DNA of 8,288 nt from Armatimonadota bacterium (GCA_023398345.1 JAEWSK010000271.1:1-8288); one strand, 5' to 3'; positions 1-6,248 are shown, counted from the stretch's first letter. Made by a program: numbers and translations. Notes: a model not told the origin generated them from the letters alone.

Positions 1-630
1 CTAATGCAGGTCACAGAAAGCGGCCTGAAGCTGGTTTCGACCGACACCCACCGCCTGTGCGTGCTTGATTGCCAACTCGTCGAAAGCAGAGGCGAAGTGA
101 ATGCCATCGTGCCGGGCCGAGCAATGAACGAGCTTCCCAGGATCGTGCCCGAGGGTGAGGGAACTGTCTCAGTAGGCATTTCGCAAACCCAAGTCAAGTT
201 CAAAATCGGCGACACAGTGCTCATTAGTCGCCTTATAGAAGGCCAGTTCCCCAACTTTGAGAAAGTAATCCCGACCGAGCACAACAAAAAGCTCATAATA
301 CCCACTCAGCAATTTGAGCAGAGCCTAAAGCGCGTTGCTATTGTCGCAAAAGAAAATTCCAACCGCGCAGTCGTCCAAGTCGAGGACGGCAAACTGATTA
401 TTACCGCCGAAAGCGGCACGGTCGGCAAGGCGCACGAGGAAGTTGAGATCGTCAAAGAAGGCGAAGATACAAAGATGGCTTTCAGTGCCCGCTATTTGCT
501 CGATGTGCTAGGCGTTGTCGACACAGAGGCAATAGAAGTCGAGCTTACCGGCGAAGTAAACCAAGCTCTCATTCGCCCGCAGGGCCGAGATGATTATCTC
601 TACGTTGTAATGCCGATGCAGGTAAACTAA
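1..630 (+). CDS. dnaN: DNA polymerase III beta subunit (sliding clamp), 3' part
   Basis: This is the C-terminal 209 residues of the ring-shaped clamp that tethers DNA polymerase III to DNA; the N-terminal third or so lies before the window, since full clamps are about 370 residues. The frame is open from base 1, so the ATG at 4 is internal. Family marks seen are STDTHRL near residue 14 (family ATDGHRL), EGQFPNFEKVIP near 79 (the conserved EGxFPxYxxVIP stretch), a domain III with KMAFSARYLLDVL, and the typical C-terminus YLYVVMPMQVN (family MPMR-hydrophobic), which forms part of the pocket for clamp-binding motifs. The gene ends in TAA and is followed 38 nt later by a strong hairpin terminator. 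recF, the usual next gene, is absent, and the next genes run towards dnaN. Identity is near certain; whether it sits next to dnaA cannot be seen. Confidence 0.96.
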   Translation, partial: LMQVTESGLKLVSTDTHRLCVLDCQLVESRGEVNAIVPGRAMNELPRIVPEGEGTVSVGISQTQVKFKIGDTVLISRLIEGQFPNFEKVIPTEHNKKLIIPTQQFEQSLKRVAIVAKENSNRAVVQVEDGKLIITAESGTVGKAHEEVEIVKEGEDTKMAFSARYLLDVLGVVDTEAIEVELTGEVNQALIRPQGRDDYLYVVMPMQVN

Positions 631-668
631 ATAGCACATTCACTTTAATCGCAGCTTAAAAATCATAT

Positions 669-710
669 GCAATAGCCCAGCACATACGTGCTGGGCTATT
701 GCTGTTTTTG
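669..710 (+). terminator. Rho-independent terminator after dnaN, probably bidirectional
   Basis: A perfect 15-bp inverted repeat (669-683 with 688-702, arm GCAATAGCCCAGCAC, 4-nt loop ATAC) is followed on the + strand by TGTTTTTG, the U-tract of an intrinsic terminator. On the - strand the same hairpin is followed by ATATGATTTTTAAG, also U-rich. It lies between convergent units, dnaN on the left and the accessory patch on the right, so a shared bidirectional terminator is the natural reading. The hairpin is seen directly; bidirectional activity is inferred. Confidence 0.9.
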
Positions 711-726
711 TCGATATTTCATGTAG

Positions 727-743
727 CGCGCGTGTGGGCAAAA
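727..743. repeat. 17-bp direct repeat, copy 1
   Basis: CGCGCGTGTGGGCAAAA occurs here and again, identical, at 788-804, a 61-bp period with a 44-bp spacer. This copy lies downstream of the recombinase stub in the direction of its transcription and is non-coding. The spacer and flanks are not otherwise similar, and no third copy was seen. Confidence 0.85.
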
Positions 744-763
744 GGATCAACGTATTTGACTGT

Positions 764-940
764 TCAGCATTGAGCTCCAACCTCCCACGCGCGTGTGGGC
801 AAAAAACGATCTTCGTAAACATCAGTGACGGTGTGGCCCTCACGCGCTGCCCATTCGTAAATGAGGCGCAACTGCACCTCTGGTGACAGTTTGTCCATGT
901 CGTCGTCTTTTGATATGCGTACGTAGGCTAGGAGGTTCAT
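764..940 (-). pseudogene. Serine recombinase N-terminal stub (58 aa)
   Basis: The frame from the ATG at 940 to the TGA at 764 gives 58 residues. Residues 1-44 look like the start of a resolvase/invertase catalytic domain: LLAYVRISKDDDM carries the Y-x-R-x-S motif, with Ser10 as the presumed nucleophile. It is followed by SPEVQLRLIYEWAAREGH (family SPExQ...I..yA...G) and the strand TVTDVYED. Complete enzymes continue with a Gly/Ser-Arg-rich region, the remaining catalytic arginines and a DNA-binding domain; here it runs into unrelated RFLPTRAWEVGAQC and stops. It cannot be an active recombinase. Its ATG overlaps the stop of the upstream secreted-protein gene as TAATG, so it was or is translated by coupling. 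Similarity ends where a 17-bp direct repeat begins. Recognition is by motif and spacing only. A short regulatory peptide is possible, but a decayed gene is more likely. Confidence 0.72.
788..804. repeat. 17-bp direct repeat, copy 2, inside the recombinase stub
   Basis: This is identical to 727-743. On the - strand it encodes about residues 46-51 of the recombinase stub, starting just where similarity to serine recombinases stops. It overlaps a short dyad (CCCAC at 784-788, GTGGG at 795-799). A repeat at a similarity break suggests a recombination or slippage junction; this is inferred from two copies only. Confidence 0.8.
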
Positions 941-1644
941 TATTGCTGTTCGTCAGTGGTTGCATCTGGCCAAGTCGACTTTTCCAAGTCCAATAAAGTT
1001 TGATCGTTGGGCACAGGCCCTTTCGCCTCGTGTTTCGGCAGTGCATCAAAAAGTTCTGATAAAATGCGCTCGGAGACAGACTGCAAGCCTACTCGTATGA
1101 GCTTTGAGGATTTTCGCCGTGACAGTGTGACAGAAAAGCCCGTATCGCCAAGGGCATCAGAGCGGTTTGCCCAGAAAATTACATCGTCTACATGGCAATC
1201 CGCTACGCACAGCCGAAGAGAGCAAAGTATCTTCTTGCCTGACCCTATGAGTTTCTTTTTTTCGTAAACTCGAAGCTCTTTGACTTCACCATAGACAACC
1301 CAATCAAGGCCTGCCGCCTTGCCAATCCTTAGCGCATCAGCTTTCCTGAGTGGCTGTCCAGGCTCAATATCTTTGTCCTTCTGTGCTAAGTCAAAGCCGG
1401 TCAGTATATTTTCAACAGCGAATCCTTCATGAACAAACTGCTCATATATCGCGGCTGTGGCAACCTGCTGATGAGATACATCGGACGTATAATCCCACAT
1501 AGGAAGAACTAGGACTTTTGTGTGAGAGGGAGTATAAGTAGCAATAACCTCTTTGCTGATTGCCCCGCCCGCTTCTTGTTTTGACGCAAAGGCCATTGTC
1601 GACACGCATATAACTAATATCACTCCAATTGCTAGCTTATACAT
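940..1644 (-). CDS. Secreted hypothetical protein, CsgG/TolB-N-like
   Basis: This 234-residue protein has a signal peptide: MYK, a hydrophobic core of about residues 4-17, and a plausible signal peptidase I site after AFA (residue 20). The Cys at 13 is inside the core and is not in a proper lipobox. The mature part begins with a strand of the type KVLVLPMWDYTSD, then an amphipathic helix, then GKAAGLDWVVYGEVKELRV, and later ADCHVDDVIFWANRSD. This order (strand with LP, helix, G..aGlD.vvyGev, then a substrate strand with W) recalls the CsgG, GNA1162/DUF799 and TolB N-terminal fold used by periplasmic or envelope proteins; the assignment is by pattern only and the function is unknown. The start is fixed by TAAGGAG at 1652-1658, 7 nt before the ATG; this site overlaps the stop of the upstream open frame. 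The gene is followed by the recombinase stub through TAATG. Transcription probably comes from the promoter at 1864-1892. Confidence 0.72.
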   Translation of the reverse strand: MYKLAIGVILVICVSTMAFASKQEAGGAISKEVIATYTPSHTKVLVLPMWDYTSDVSHQQVATAAIYEQFVHEGFAVENILTGFDLAQKDKDIEPGQPLRKADALRIGKAAGLDWVVYGEVKELRVYEKKKLIGSGKKILCSLRLCVADCHVDDVIFWANRSDALGDTGFSVTLSRRKSSKLIRVGLQSVSERILSELFDALPKHEAKGPVPNDQTLLDLEKSTWPDATTDEQQ

Positions 1645-1655
1645 TGCGATGCTCC

Positions 1656-1838
1656 TTATTGCTTAATAAAGTCGAATGTGAGGATTTTGCCTACGCCAGT
1701 TTTTTCGTTTGCCAACGAGCCCGTTAAATGGCCATTTTCCTGAATGATGAATGTGCCAACAGCTACGCCGGATGTAGCATTTACCTCCCAAGTGTTAAAC
1801 CTAGCTATACCGGCGTTTGATATTTTCCCGCGGAGTGC
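1656..1838 (-). pseudogene. Start-less reading frame, remnant of a small protein gene
   Basis: A 60-codon open frame ends in TAA at 1656 and is bounded upstream by an in-frame TAG at 1839-1841. It has no ATG or GTG; the only usual start is a TTG 19 codons before the end. The peptide nevertheless looks protein-like: NTWEVNATSGVAVGTFIIQ followed by ENGHLTGSLANEK and GKILTFDFIKQ, an alternating beta pattern with conserved-looking W and G positions. Its stop overlaps the Shine-Dalgarno of the secreted-protein gene (TAAGGAG), as in a coupled operon. Upstream lie a near-consensus promoter and an AGGAGG at 1853-1858 with no start codon at working distance. The best reading is the C-terminus of a former first gene of this unit that lost its start or frame by a small change. 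I do not recognise the family. Together with its promoter it accounts for the 316-nt gap between the secreted-protein gene and plsC. Confidence 0.5.
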
Positions 1839-1863
1839 CTACAGCTGCTCGGCCTCCTGGCAT

Positions 1864-1892
1864 AGTATAGCGCACGCATGTTCGCTTGTCAA
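1864..1892 (-). promoter_or_regulatory. Sigma70-type promoter of the accessory unit
   Basis: On the - strand, TTGACA (1887-1892) and TATACT (1864-1869) are separated by exactly 17 nt. This is a perfect -35 and a five-of-six -10, the best promoter match I found here. The expected start of transcription is about 1857, just after plsC ends, so the accessory genes can be expressed independently of the biosynthetic operon. No convincing terminator is seen between plsC and this promoter. An imperfect dyad (AACAA...TTGTT) lies just upstream of the -35. Confidence 0.75.
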
Positions 1893-1960
1893 CAAAACTT
1901 CTTGTTAATAGTCAAGCGTGGTGCAAATATAACACAAAATACTCCAAGACGCTTTGCTGT

Positions 1961-2572
1961 CTAGCGGTTTGCTTCGACTAGTTCGCCGATGGCCGCCATT
2001 ATGCGTTTGCCGACTAATTCGACTGCTTCGCGGCCGGGTTTTTCGTAGAGGTCATCGAGTGAAATTGGCTTGCCATAGACCACTTTTACACGTGCAAAGC
2101 GCGGCAATAGGCTGTGGGCGGGTAGGAGTTTGTCGGTATTTATAAGCGCGGTTGGAATTATAGGGGCCTTTGCCCTGAGCGCAATCATACCAGCGCCGGG
2201 CAGCGCCTCGCCGAGCTTGCCGCCGAATACGCGCTGGCCTTCAGGAAACATCGCAACGCATTCGCCTTTTGAGATATATTCCATTGCTGTCTTTAGGGCC
2301 TGACGGTCGGCTGTGCGCTGATGGACAGGAAATGCGCCAACGTGCTTTATTAAAAACCCAATAACAGGGATTTGGAACAGCTCGATTTTTGCCATGTAAT
2401 GCAATTGTCTAGGCGCACCCGCGCCGAGAATAGGCGGATCGACATAGCTGATATGGTTTGCACAAACAAGCGCTCCGCCACTGCTGGGGATGTTCTCGCG
2501 CCCGATGACTTCGAGCCGGCCGAATATTTTAGCAAACACCCAGCTTAGATTTTTGCCGATTGCGTAGAGCAT
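1961..2572 (-). CDS. plsC: 1-acyl-sn-glycerol-3-phosphate acyltransferase
   Basis: This 203-residue membrane-associated enzyme transfers an acyl chain to the sn-2 position of lysophosphatidic acid, giving phosphatidic acid, the precursor of membrane phospholipids. The LPLAT motifs are in order: NHISYVD at 39-45 (catalytic H-x4-D, His40 and Asp45), GAFPVHQR at 79-86 with ADRQAL after it (substrate-binding block II), FPEGQR at 109-114 (block III), and a block IV-like PIIPTAL near residue 136. The length suits a short bacterial PlsC without an extra domain. The start is an ATG preceded by AAGGTG and lies inside the end of cmk (28-nt overlap), so it is the last gene of the operon. It ends in TAG. 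Acyl-donor preference (acyl-ACP or acyl-CoA) cannot be read from the sequence. Confidence 0.93.
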   Translation of the reverse strand: MLYAIGKNLSWVFAKIFGRLEVIGRENIPSSGGALVCANHISYVDPPILGAGAPRQLHYMAKIELFQIPVIGFLIKHVGAFPVHQRTADRQALKTAMEYISKGECVAMFPEGQRVFGGKLGEALPGAGMIALRAKAPIIPTALINTDKLLPAHSLLPRFARVKVVYGKPISLDDLYEKPGREAVELVGKRIMAAIGELVEANR

Positions 2573-3243
2573 TGCGTCACCTTTTGATTGTGGATAGCGA
2601 TTATGGCATCAATAACTTGGTCTATGGACATTCCGTCGGTGTCGAGCAGCACGGCGTCCGGCGCTTTCGTCAGTGGCGCGGCAGACCGTGAACTGTCGCG
2701 AAGGTCGCGCTCGCGCATTTCCGCCGCGATTTTTGCTTCATCTGCCTCAATGCCCATCTGTCTCATTTGATCGACGCGGCGTCGTGCCCGTTCATCGGCG
2801 GAGGCAGTCAGATAGACTTTGACCTCTGCATTTGGAAACACGACAGTGCCGATGTCGCGCCCCTCCATCACCACGCCGCCGGACTGGGCCATGTTCCGTT
2901 GAAGATCGACAAGTCGTTTGCGCACCCCTGGAATAGCGCTTATAGGCGAAGATGCGCGCGTGACTTCAGGAGTGCGGACGTCCAGTGTGATGTCCGTGTC
3001 ATCTGCATATATGTGCTGCTCGCCGTCGATGTCGACAAGCGTGATCTTAGTTTGCATGGCAAGCGAGACAATCGCCTGTTGATTGGAAATTGGGATTTGG
3101 GCCTGCAGCGCTTTATATGCAATTGCGCGATACATAGCGCCGGTGTCGATATATAGATAGCCCAGCTTATCTGCTACGCCTCTTGCTACCGTGCTTTTGC
3201 CCGCGCCCGCTGGGCCGTCTATTGCTACTATTGGATTATTCAT
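2545..3243 (-). CDS. cmk: Cytidylate kinase
   Basis: This 232-residue cytosolic kinase phosphorylates CMP and dCMP using ATP, recycling cytidine nucleotides from RNA turnover and phospholipid synthesis. The P-loop GPAGAGKS is at residues 10-17, DTGAMYRA at 33-40 (CMP-binding region), TRASSPISAIPGVR around 94-107, EGRDIGT at 126-132, and a basic lid RARRRVDQMRQ further on. I chose the ATG at 3241-3243 because it places MNNPIVAIDGPAG at the usual N-terminus and overlaps the tyrA stop as ATGA; the frame stays open 30 codons further upstream, but that stretch lies within tyrA and adds nothing family-like. The C-terminal tail runs into plsC. Its position between tyrA and plsC matches the common aro-cmk gene neighbourhood. 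Confidence 0.95.
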   Translation of the reverse strand: MNNPIVAIDGPAGAGKSTVARGVADKLGYLYIDTGAMYRAIAYKALQAQIPISNQQAIVSLAMQTKITLVDIDGEQHIYADDTDITLDVRTPEVTRASSPISAIPGVRKRLVDLQRNMAQSGGVVMEGRDIGTVVFPNAEVKVYLTASADERARRRVDQMRQMGIEADEAKIAAEMRERDLRDSSRSAAPLTKAPDAVLLDTDGMSIDQVIDAIIAIHNQKVTQCSTQSAKI

Positions 3244-4118
3244 TGCGATATTCTCAAATATGTTTCGCGGATTTGACGCGATTGCTCGAAGAATCGTTGG
3301 ATGGCCTCGGCGTCGTTTGATTGCAATGCGCATTTAAGTTCGTCAAGCACGTCTTGTATGCCGGAAATGGCTTCGGATAGTGTATTTGCATTTGTCATGC
3401 AAATGTCGCGCCAGAGCGTAGGACTGCTGTTTGATATACGAGTCAAATCCCTAAAACTGCCTGCTGCCAGCGAGAAAGTTTTTCCTGTGCGCCGATGTGA
3501 TTCTTCCGCGAGTCGCATCAGTGCGGCTGCAATTGCATGCGGCAGGTGACTTATTATAGCTACTGCCTCGTCGTGCTCATCCGGCGAGAGAATTTCGACG
3601 TGAGCGCCCAACCCGCCTGCAAACTCAGTTAAGCGGCCCAATGCGCCTAGATTTGTGTTTGCGCTGGGCGTCAGGACGTAGGTTGCGCCCATAAAAAGAT
3701 CGGCCCTGGCAGCATTTACGCCGGTCTGTTCGGAACCGGCCATCGGATGTCCCCCGACAAAAAAGCAGCCGTCAGGGGTGATCGCGTCGCATGCTGCCAC
3801 AATTTCGCGCTTTGTAGAACCGGCGTCAGTGATGATTGCGCCGGGCTTCATCGAGTTGACCATGCGTTCGAGTGTCGGTGCGACGAGTTGGACAGGCGTG
3901 CAAATTATTATTAAATCGGCCTCGGCCGCGCCATTTTCAACATCGAGCGAGTATTCGTCAATTGCACCGAGAATCTTGGCGCGCATGAGTTTTTGTTCTA
4001 CTCGACCGATGCCTATTACGCGTCTAGCGATGCCTCTGCGTTTTGCGGCCATGCCCAATGACCCACCGATAAGTCCGACGCCAACTATCGCGACCGTCTC
4101 GAAAACTACATCCGCCAT
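3240..4118 (-). CDS. tyrA: Prephenate (or arogenate) dehydrogenase
   Basis: This 292-residue enzyme catalyses NAD(P)+-dependent oxidative decarboxylation of prephenate to 4-hydroxyphenylpyruvate, the tyrosine branch of aromatic synthesis. The Rossmann motif GVGLIGGSL starts at residue 13 and the second strand ends near IGIGR39; then come ICTPV (72-76), TDAGSTK (97-103), GGHPMAGSE (122-130, containing a catalytic-region His) and SHLPH (190-194, substrate-binding His). The C-terminal helical dimerisation domain follows. There is no ACT domain and no chorismate mutase fusion, so tyrosine feedback through ACT is unlikely. Residue 39 after the second strand is Arg rather than Asp, which by general Rossmann-fold rules may favour NADP+; this is only a hint. 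The start is an ATG overlapping the DAHP synthase stop as TAATG, and the end overlaps cmk as ATGA. Confidence 0.94.
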   Translation of the reverse strand: MADVVFETVAIVGVGLIGGSLGMAAKRRGIARRVIGIGRVEQKLMRAKILGAIDEYSLDVENGAAEADLIIICTPVQLVAPTLERMVNSMKPGAIITDAGSTKREIVAACDAITPDGCFFVGGHPMAGSEQTGVNAARADLFMGATYVLTPSANTNLGALGRLTEFAGGLGAHVEILSPDEHDEAVAIISHLPHAIAAALMRLAEESHRRTGKTFSLAAGSFRDLTRISNSSPTLWRDICMTNANTLSEAISGIQDVLDELKCALQSNDAEAIQRFFEQSRQIRETYLRISQ

Positions 4119-5140
4119 TAGATGTATCTGCCTACTGCTCGCGCGACCGCCCCGGTCTCATTCATTAGAACGTCAAAGTTGGCTGGAGTTAGCGACTGCG
4201 CGCCATCTTTGAGGGCCTTTGCGGGCTGAGAGTGAACTTCGATCATAAGCCCGTCAGCGCCTGCTGCAACCGACGCTTTGGCGACCGGCGGCACAAGAAG
4301 ATAACGCCCGGTTCCGTGACTGGGATCGGCGACGATGGGTAGATGGCTGAGGCCGAGCACCGATGGAATCGCGCTTATGTCGAACGTATTGCGCGTGTAG
4401 GTCTCAAATGTGCGAAGCCCGCGCTCACAGAGAATGATCTCATAGTTGCCGCGATTGGCGATATATTCGGCGGCTTGGAGCCATTCTTCGATGGTAGATG
4501 CCATTCCGCGCTTGAGCATTACGGGTTTCTTGCATCTTCCAACCTCTTCGAGCAGTGAAAAATTGGCCATGTTGCGCGTGCCGACCTGCAGTATATCGGC
4601 GTAGCGAGAAACCAACTCGACATCGCGAGTGTCCATCACTTCAGTGATGACGGGCATGCCGGTAGCTTCACGAGCGGCGGACAGAATTTTTAGTGCATCT
4701 TCGCCAAGCCCGTGGAAGCTGTAGGGCGATGTGCTGGGCTTAAACGCGCCGCCGCGCAGTATACTCGCACCTGACTTTTTGACCGCCTTGGCAATCTCAA
4801 TAGTCTGCTCCTCGCTTTCAATGGAGCACGGCCCCGCCATTACGACAATCTTCTGGCCGCCTATGTCTACTCCGCCGACTTTTATAATAGTTTTGTCGGG
4901 GTGAAACTCGCGGCTGACGACTTTATATGGTTTGAGAATCGGGACAACTCGTTCGATATAGTCGAGCGATGACAACTGCTCGGCGATGAGGAGTTTGTCG
5001 TCGTCGTGCGCACCAATGACGCCCACGATGGTTTTCTCGATGCCTTTTGAGACGTGAACGCCGTAGCCGCGATCCTTTAAGTTGGTTACGAGTTCGTCGA
5101 GATCCGCATCATGGGATTGCGGCGAGAGAATTATAATCAT
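4118..5140 (-). CDS. aroF: 3-deoxy-7-phosphoheptulonate synthase (DAHP synthase), type I-beta
   Basis: This 340-residue enzyme condenses phosphoenolpyruvate and erythrose 4-phosphate, the first step of the shikimate pathway. Residues 1 to about 70 form an N-terminal ferredoxin/ACT-like regulatory domain (MIIILSPQS, then HVSKG and a strand at 37-43), as in the Thermotoga-type enzyme where it mediates feedback by tyrosine or phenylalanine. The barrel follows: AGPCSIES (metal-binding Cys105), LRGGAFKP (128-135), SPYSFHGLG, a VMLKRGM strand, ILCERGLRTFETYTRN and VADPSHGTG (metal-binding His). The family motif KPRTSPYSF reads KPSTSPYSF here, with Ser at position 136. The start overlaps hisC as ATGA and the stop overlaps tyrA as TAATG. 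The function is confident; the symbol is used in the broad sense (aroF/aroG naming varies). Confidence 0.94.
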   Translation of the reverse strand: MIIILSPQSHDADLDELVTNLKDRGYGVHVSKGIEKTIVGVIGAHDDDKLLIAEQLSSLDYIERVVPILKPYKVVSREFHPDKTIIKVGGVDIGGQKIVVMAGPCSIESEEQTIEIAKAVKKSGASILRGGAFKPSTSPYSFHGLGEDALKILSAAREATGMPVITEVMDTRDVELVSRYADILQVGTRNMANFSLLEEVGRCKKPVMLKRGMASTIEEWLQAAEYIANRGNYEIILCERGLRTFETYTRNTFDISAIPSVLGLSHLPIVADPSHGTGRYLLVPPVAKASVAAGADGLMIEVHSQPAKALKDGAQSLTPANFDVLMNETGAVARAVGRYI

Positions 5141-6234
5141 GCCAGTACCTTTTCCAAAGCTTCGATGAAGCGGGCGTTTTGCTCGTCTGTTCCGGTTGTG
5201 ACGCGAATATGGGTCGGGCAGCCGAATATGTCGCCTCTGCGCACAATCACGCCTAGCCTCAGCAGCTTTTCAAAGACTTCTTTGCAGTCGCGCTGAGTAT
5301 CGACCCACAGGAAATTGGCCTGAGTGGGTGTGTATGGGACGCCAAGCCTGTCGAGTTCCTTGTAAAAATATTGCTTTGCGCGGTCGTTTTGAGCGCGCGT
5401 GCGAATCACTTGATTTTTGTCAGATAAGCTGGCAAGCGCGCCTAGTTGAGCTATGCTGTTGACATTAAAAGGCGCTCGAACACGCTCAAGCATGTCAATA
5501 ATGCGCTTTGGCGCAATGCCATATCCGACCCGCATGCCTGCGAGCGCGTAGATTTTCGAGAATGTGCGAAGTGCGATGACGTTGCGATCTTGCCGAATCC
5601 ACTCAATTGAGCGAGTGTATGCCGGGTCATCCGCATATTCGTAATACGCCTCGTCAAGCACTAGCAGGCAGTGCTCGGGCAAAGCATTAAGCACGGCTTC
5701 GATTGCATCGGCTGAAACTATCGTGCCTGTCGGGTTATTTGGGTTTGTTATAAAAAACATTTTTGTGTGCTCGTTTACGCACGCGAGCATTGCATCGAGG
5801 TCATGTGTCCAGTTTTTAAGCGGCACCAAATTGGCTTTGCAGTCCATCAGTGTAGACGCGGCCTGATATTGGACGAAGCTGGGGTCGGCCTGAATGATCT
5901 CATCATCGTCGTCTAACAGCGCAATGCCGAGGTAATGAATAATCTCGTCAGCGCCGCATCCGAACATCAGCATATCGCCATCGACGCCGAGGTGCTTTGC
6001 TAGACCCTGCCTCAAATCAAAGCAACTGCCCTCAGGATACTGCGCTACGTTTTCAATCCCCGCTCGCATCGCCTCAAGCGCCTTCGGTGAAGGGCCGAGT
6101 GGATTTTCATTAGAAGCAAGCTTTATAACATCATCAAGGCCAAGCTCACGCTTGACTTCCTCAATAGGCTTGCCCGGAACATACGGGGTAAGATTTAAAA
6201 TGCACTTTCTACAAAGATCAGCTTCGCCGCCCAT
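5137..6234 (-). CDS. hisC: Histidinol-phosphate aminotransferase
   Basis: This 365-residue PLP-dependent class I/II aminotransferase normally converts imidazole acetol phosphate to L-histidinol phosphate. In aromatic operons HisC homologues often also transaminate phenylpyruvate or hydroxyphenylpyruvate, and its place as first gene before DAHP synthase and tyrA suggests such a dual role. Motifs seen are TPYVPGKPIEEVKRELGL (16-33), LASNENPLGPSP (39-50), NPNNPTGT (164-171), DEAYYEYA (194-201) and TFSKIYALAGMRVGYG with the PLP lysine near 227. I chose the ATG at 6232-6234, 8 nt after AGGAGG; a TTG one codon upstream is possible but less likely. The N-terminal DLCRKCILNL lines up with the family's RKNI.NL.PY region, so its two cysteines are not an added domain. 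The gene ends overlapping DAHP synthase as ATGA. Confidence 0.93.
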   Translation of the reverse strand: MGGEADLCRKCILNLTPYVPGKPIEEVKRELGLDDVIKLASNENPLGPSPKALEAMRAGIENVAQYPEGSCFDLRQGLAKHLGVDGDMLMFGCGADEIIHYLGIALLDDDDEIIQADPSFVQYQAASTLMDCKANLVPLKNWTHDLDAMLACVNEHTKMFFITNPNNPTGTIVSADAIEAVLNALPEHCLLVLDEAYYEYADDPAYTRSIEWIRQDRNVIALRTFSKIYALAGMRVGYGIAPKRIIDMLERVRAPFNVNSIAQLGALASLSDKNQVIRTRAQNDRAKQYFYKELDRLGVPYTPTQANFLWVDTQRDCKEVFEKLLRLGVIVRRGDIFGCPTHIRVTTGTDEQNARFIEALEKVLA

Positions 6235-6242
6235 CAAAAAGA

Positions 6243-6248
6243 CCTCCT
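6243..6248 (-). promoter_or_regulatory. hisC ribosome binding site
   Basis: AGGAGG on the - strand, followed by eight bases and then ATG. It decides the ATG at 6234 over the adjacent upstream TTG, which would leave only 5 bases. It is the strongest Shine-Dalgarno of the biosynthetic operon, fitting the first gene. Confidence 0.8.

Noticed and set aside
4..6. ATG as the true start of the dnaN frame
   Set aside because: The frame is open to the window edge and the protein begins in the middle of clamp sequence, so the real start is outside the window.
727..804. Two-unit CRISPR array
   Set aside because: Only two 17-bp copies with a 44-bp spacer, a repeat shorter than CRISPR repeats, one copy inside a reading frame, and no cas genes in the window.
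640..843. A 67-codon - strand frame overlapping the recombinase stub and both direct repeat copies
   Set aside because: It lacks a Shine-Dalgarno, runs through the terminator hairpin and shows no family-like pattern. The 764-940 frame has the recombinase motifs and the coupled start.
1007..1267. 86-codon + strand frame opposite the secreted-protein gene
   Set aside because: It is antisense to a gene with a signal peptide and a good ribosome site, has no such signals itself, and looks like a shadow.
1801..1863. A 20-codon - strand frame starting at the ATG next to the -10 box
   Set aside because: The ATG lies upstream of the predicted transcription start and has no ribosome site; the frame overlaps the longer protein-like frame.
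3241..3333. Longer N-terminus for cytidylate kinase
   Set aside because: The extra residues fall inside tyrA, precede the canonical start of the P-loop domain, and the ATGA overlap supports the downstream ATG.
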